This document shows, piece by piece, positions 6,057 through 6,915 of a stretch of 6,915 nt of DNA. The position numbers and the translations under genes were made by a program. A model generated the notes under the pieces. The model ran no database searches. It saw only the letters and a program-made list of their open reading frames with translations, and was not told the DNA's origin. Numbering within the stretch: the stretch's first letter is position 1; every line of letters starts with the position of its first letter. The stretch is from Piscirickettsiaceae bacterium (GTDB lineage Bacteria > Pseudomonadota > Gammaproteobacteria > Thiomicrospirales > Thiomicrospiraceae), in the NCBI GenBank assembly GCA_027019045.1, contig JALUXI010000247.1, positions 1 to 6,915 on the forward strand, written 5' to 3'.

Positions 6057-6827
6057 TTAGAAAGCTAACACCATACCTGTTTTCAGCACACGAGGATGCC
6101 AATCCGACAGTACCGCTTGTGCCTCTTCAAACACCTCCCCCGCTTTATAGGCGGGTAGATGGGTTAAATAGAGTTGCGGTTGATAACTAAGTTGCCTCAA
6201 ATCCGTTTCCAGTGCCGCAGGATAATAGTGTTTTGCCAAAGCACTGATCGCTTTCTCTTTTTCCATATACTGATCATCAACTATCAGCACCTCAACTTCA
6301 GGCAACTCATCCAAAGCTTGCCAAAAGGCTTGATTCACCCCACAGTCGCCACTGAAGGCAAAATAGCCTTGTCCCGATAAATTCCCTACCCAAAACCCTA
6401 AAGTCGGCACCGAATGTTCCGCTGGTAATGCCACCACCTTCACCTCACCCACGGTCACAGACTCCCCCTCCTCCATAGGGTGAAGTGTCACACAGGGAGA
6501 TTCTTTGGTCGGCAAACGAGTAAAATCAGGCCAGATCACTTCATTAAAAATATGATTTTTAAGTGCCTGTAAAGTATGCTGAGAGCCAAAAACCTGCAGA
6601 GTCGAATCGACTTCGCCAATCAAATTATTTAACATAAATGGCAGGTGACTAATATGATCCAAATGACTATGGGTCAAAAAAAGGTGAGTAATTTTGGACA
6701 TCTGTTCAATAGTCAAACTCCCCACTCCCGTTCCCGCATCAATCAAAATATGATCATTGATCAAAAACGAAGTCGTATTCGTGCCTGGACCAATCCCGCC
6801 ACTGCAACCTAAAATGGTTAGTTTCAT
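6057..6827 (-). CDS. Class II-type 3',5'-cyclic nucleotide phosphodiesterase (metallo-beta-lactamase fold)
   Basis: The 256-residue protein resembles the MBL-fold cyclic-nucleotide phosphodiesterases (yeast PDE1/Vibrio CpdP class and their shorter proteobacterial relatives), which hydrolyse cAMP to AMP with two metal ions. Visible metal-site motifs are HSHLDH (53-58) in LTHSHLDHISHLP, His138 in PAEHSVP, Asp161 in FSGDCG and His223 in LTHLP. LGCSGGIG near the N-terminus and IFNEVIWPDFTRLP (93-106) also fit this family. It has no signal peptide and is probably cytosolic. The start is supported by the family-typical MKLTILGCSGG opening and by GAGAG eight bases upstream. It is the first gene of a two-gene unit with the adenylate cyclase, which strongly favours cAMP as substrate. 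One motif departs from the family: VDDQY (183-187) stands where I expect an IE-x-x-F/Y stretch. A general MBL hydrolase acting on another phosphodiester is the main alternative. Confidence 0.82.
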   Translation of the reverse strand: MKLTILGCSGGIGPGTNTTSFLINDHILIDAGTGVGSLTIEQMSKITHLFLTHSHLDHISHLPFMLNNLIGEVDSTLQVFGSQHTLQALKNHIFNEVIWPDFTRLPTKESPCVTLHPMEEGESVTVGEVKVVALPAEHSVPTLGFWVGNLSGQGYFAFSGDCGVNQAFWQALDELPEVEVLIVDDQYMEKEKAISALAKHYYPAALETDLRQLSYQPQLYLTHLPAYKAGEVFEEAQAVLSDWHPRVLKTGMVLAF

Positions 6828-6863
6828 CCCTTAATCTCTCATTACCTATTCTGAAACCTACTC

Positions 6864-6915
6864 ATGTCTAACGACTACCTAAAAATGTCATCTTTTCACA
6901 GAGTTGGTCATCTCA
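6864..6915 (+). CDS. Possible start of a rightward gene (partial, 17 codons)
   Basis: An ATG at 6864 opens a frame that stays free of stops to the window edge and begins MSNDYLKMSSFHRVGHL. There is no clear Shine-Dalgarno sequence, and 17 open codons are expected by chance fairly often. If real, it would be divergent from the phosphodiesterase gene and share its 36-bp start-to-start gap. I do not recognise the product. Confidence 0.2.
   Translation, partial: MSNDYLKMSSFHRVGHL

Noticed and set aside
1..6915. CRISPR arrays, insertion sequences, tRNA or rRNA genes, toxin-antitoxin or phage genes
   Set aside because: No direct repeat arrays, transposase motifs, cloverleaf-like segments or rRNA signatures were seen on either strand; nearly all the sequence is accounted for by the six genes.

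Overview
The window looks like ordinary chromosomal DNA from a free-living gammaproteobacterium. It has moderate GC, tightly packed genes and no mobile-element, phage, CRISPR, tRNA or rRNA signal. The combination of a standalone CinA-type domain protein, a lone thiD, membrane GGDEF proteins and a CHASE2 adenylate cyclase would fit a sulfur-oxidiser-like lineage (Thiotrichales or relatives). That placement is an inference from gene content, not something a diagnostic sequence shows.

Left part (1-1341): the 5' portion of a CinA/MoaB-type molybdopterin-binding-domain gene runs leftward out of the window and is divergent from thiD (HMP/HMP-P kinase, thiamine synthesis). Only 12 bp separate the two start codons, and those 12 bp are filled by the ribosome binding site of the leftward gene.

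Middle part (1342-3793): two tandem rightward genes encode membrane-bound diguanylate cyclases. The first has a hydrophobic, probably six-helix N-terminus and a GGDEL active site. The second has a two-helix, periplasmic-loop, HAMP-like sensor and a canonical GGDEF site. Both keep the metal-binding and substrate residues and an RxxD product-inhibition site, so both are predicted to make c-di-GMP under feedback control. A candidate sigma70-type promoter lies before each.

Right part (3849-6827): a leftward pair encodes a metallo-beta-lactamase-fold class II-type 3',5'-cyclic nucleotide phosphodiesterase (first gene) and a CHASE2 class III adenylate cyclase (second gene). The stop of the first directly abuts the start of the second. 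This is a compact module predicted both to make and to destroy cAMP.

Together, the 5.4 kb from 1425 to 6827 hold two c-di-GMP synthases facing, tail to tail, a cAMP synthesis/degradation pair. No known novel system is evident. The clustering of two second-messenger circuits is the most interesting feature. The last 88 bases hold the phosphodiesterase leader and perhaps the first codons of a rightward gene.
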